Source: Gracilariopsis chorda
Lineage: Eukaryota; Rhodophyta; Florideophyceae; Gracilariales; Gracilariaceae
Reading direction: 5' to 3'
DNA length: 64,000 nucleotides
Assembly (NCBI GenBank): GCA_003194525.1
Contig: NBIV01000102.1
Coordinates: forward strand, 186,001-250,000
The translations under genes and the position numbers were made by a program. Shown here one piece after another: positions 63,017 to 64,000 of this stretch; positions within the stretch are counted from its first letter, which is position 1; the number at the start of each line of letters is the position of its first letter. The notes beneath the pieces were generated by a model. It ran no database searches. It was not told the DNA's origin and worked only from the letters and a program-made list of their open reading frames with translations.

Positions 63017-63554
63017 TGTGAGGTAGTGCGCGCGAGCGTCTTACTCAGGTGAAATGTCCGGGAACGGTGACGGTGGGTATCATGCAACGGGTTGTAAGGC
63101 CGTGTGGCTACCGAGTTGGAAAAGGCGGAACGGTGAGGGTGCGGAGTAGGGCAGGGCCTTCTGTTGTGAGGCCTAGTAAGGAGACACGCGTAGCCCAAAA
63201 AGGTACCACACGCCTAAGCAGAGAGCAGATGTAACAGTAAATATCCGATACCGCGCAGCCTGTACAGGACTTTGACGAGCTGCGTCTCCTACTACGACTT
63301 AGGATCCGTGCCAAGGAACTAAGACGAAGAACCTAGTAGGAAGCACCTTGGGTTTACTTGGTGAGGGCGTCGGCCGCACTGGCGGAGAATAAATATCTCG
63401 CTGGGCCGCGCCACACGTGTATGGCTTACCGTTCGCGGGGCACTAGCCGCCACCGGCATACACGTGTGCTACTACAAATACTACAATAGCCGACTAGCGG
63501 AAGGGCTCCTACAGCCAGAACACCACTCCGATAAACCGTCTTCACTTCCTTACA
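63017..63554 (-). repeat. 5' LTR of the chromovirus
   Basis: 538 bp, same ends as the left copy; upstream of the PBS in element orientation. Confidence 0.95.
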
Positions 63555-64000
63555 GCCGCGACCTGTGAAGAAGTTCTAAGCCCCGCCCCACCCTACCGGC
63601 TGCTGGCTCGCTATCAACCGCCACTGCTATTCTGGCCTAACGCAAGAAGAACATGATTATTTGTAAAAGAGAGTATCAATAATTGACAGGAGGGAATGAA
63701 TTGGAGCAACATTGTTCAAACTTATAGTGAAATGCCCGGAAGCGGGAGAGCACCGAAAGTTGTTCGGGATCTTTCCTCGTTAGCGGTGGGCCAAGTTGGG
63801 TAGAGCCCTCTCAGGATTGGCACGAATATGTCGGCTTGTATGGCCGAGGCCACCGGTCACGACTTGCACAGTGAGGTTGACGCAGGAATCTGGTATCTGC
63901 AGAAGCGGTGTGTGGGGGTGGTCGTCCTCTAGAGAGGTGAGGTTTCCATGTTAGTAGCACGCGCGAACACGAGCCGTGGGTAGCGGGAAAGCCACCCTGT
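63555..64000. other. right flank of the chromovirus insertion
   Basis: It starts with GCCGC (probable target duplicate) and, on the minus strand, a CTTCTTCACAG splice-acceptor-like sequence at about 63570-63560. The rest would be intron or other sequence of the interrupted gene. No upstream exon was recognised before the window ends. Confidence 0.45.

Larger units (their letters stand above)
53456..63554 (-). mobile_element. Ty3/gypsy chromovirus with both LTRs (decayed)
   Basis: Two direct repeats of exactly 538 bp (53456-53993 and 63017-63554) start TGTGAG and end CTTACA. By hand count they differ at about 47 positions with no indels (about 91% identity). The coding strand is minus, so the right copy is the 5' LTR. 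A primer site and a polypurine tract lie at the expected inner edges. The order gag, protease, RT, RNase H, integrase, chromodomain defines a chromovirus. Flanking pentamers GCCAC and GCCGC are probably a target duplication with one mutation. Stops and frame changes in every gene mean it cannot move by itself. The extra antisense frame is listed separately. Confidence 0.93.

Overview
This is a stretch of eukaryotic nuclear chromosome from a photosynthetic organism. Mitochondrial import genes (complex I NDUFS8, bL27m, MIC10) sit beside genes with plastid-type leaders (a PsbP-like lumen protein with a twin-arginine signal, shikimate kinase). They are mixed with eukaryotic housekeeping genes: NOP56, NUP93, PRP38, RRP45, a nuclear poly(A)-binding protein, KEOPS kinase, RFWD3. 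Genes are mostly intronless. The few introns are 90-170 bp, GT-AG, and mostly lie at the 5' end of the gene. Tail-to-tail neighbours may be only 7-16 bp apart, while large gaps are filled with retroelements. This combination fits a florideophyte red alga of the Chondrus type. That assignment is inference from gene style; no marker gene in the window proves it.

Layout. 1-10 kb: SERBP1-like ribosome factor, PsbP-like protein, MIC10, LTO1, an unknown Arg-rich ORF, a very small Kip/Cip-type CDK inhibitor, then the Hsp90 co-chaperones AHA1 and p23 head to head, and the KEOPS kinase BUD32. 10-20 kb: shikimate kinase, three-exon PABPN1-type gene, an unknown protein with a possible Tudor-like motif, two-exon cytochrome b5, bL27m and NOP56. 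20-36 kb: PHD-CW chromatin protein with an apparent frameshift at a homopolymer, NDUFS8, a zinc-ribbon protein resembling dynactin p62, PRP38, a Ser-rich protein, NUP93, RFWD3 and an FkbM methyltransferase in the secretory pathway. 36-44 kb: repeat territory. It holds a gag gene split by a nested solo LTR with a perfect 5-bp target duplication, an antisense Gly/Arg repeat ORF, a diverged tandem array of hairpins, and a Pif1/Helitron-type helicase tail. 44-47 kb: RRP45 exosome subunit and a MobA-like nucleotidyltransferase. 47-64 kb: a dead Tc1/mariner transposase, AT-rich sequence, a second LTR-like sequence, and a complete but decayed 10.1-kb Ty3/gypsy chromovirus. The chromovirus has 538-bp LTRs, PBS, PPT, gag, protease, RT/RNase H, integrase and chromodomain, and lies inside the exon of a coiled-coil (possibly bZIP) gene.

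The most unusual signal is in the chromovirus. Between the chromodomain and the 3' LTR, on the strand opposite to gag-pol, there is a 430-codon reading frame with its own TATA-like box. It is broken only by four in-frame stops, with no frame change. This looks like the remains of an antisense accessory gene carried by the element. Other points of interest are the divergent AHA1-p23 pair, the 5-nt first coding exon of p23, the hairpin array and the gene interruption by the retroelement.

All gene calls come from reading translations and motifs by eye; no database search was run. Starts were moved to the first plausible ATG, and splice sites were chosen by GT-AG, reading frame and family resemblance.
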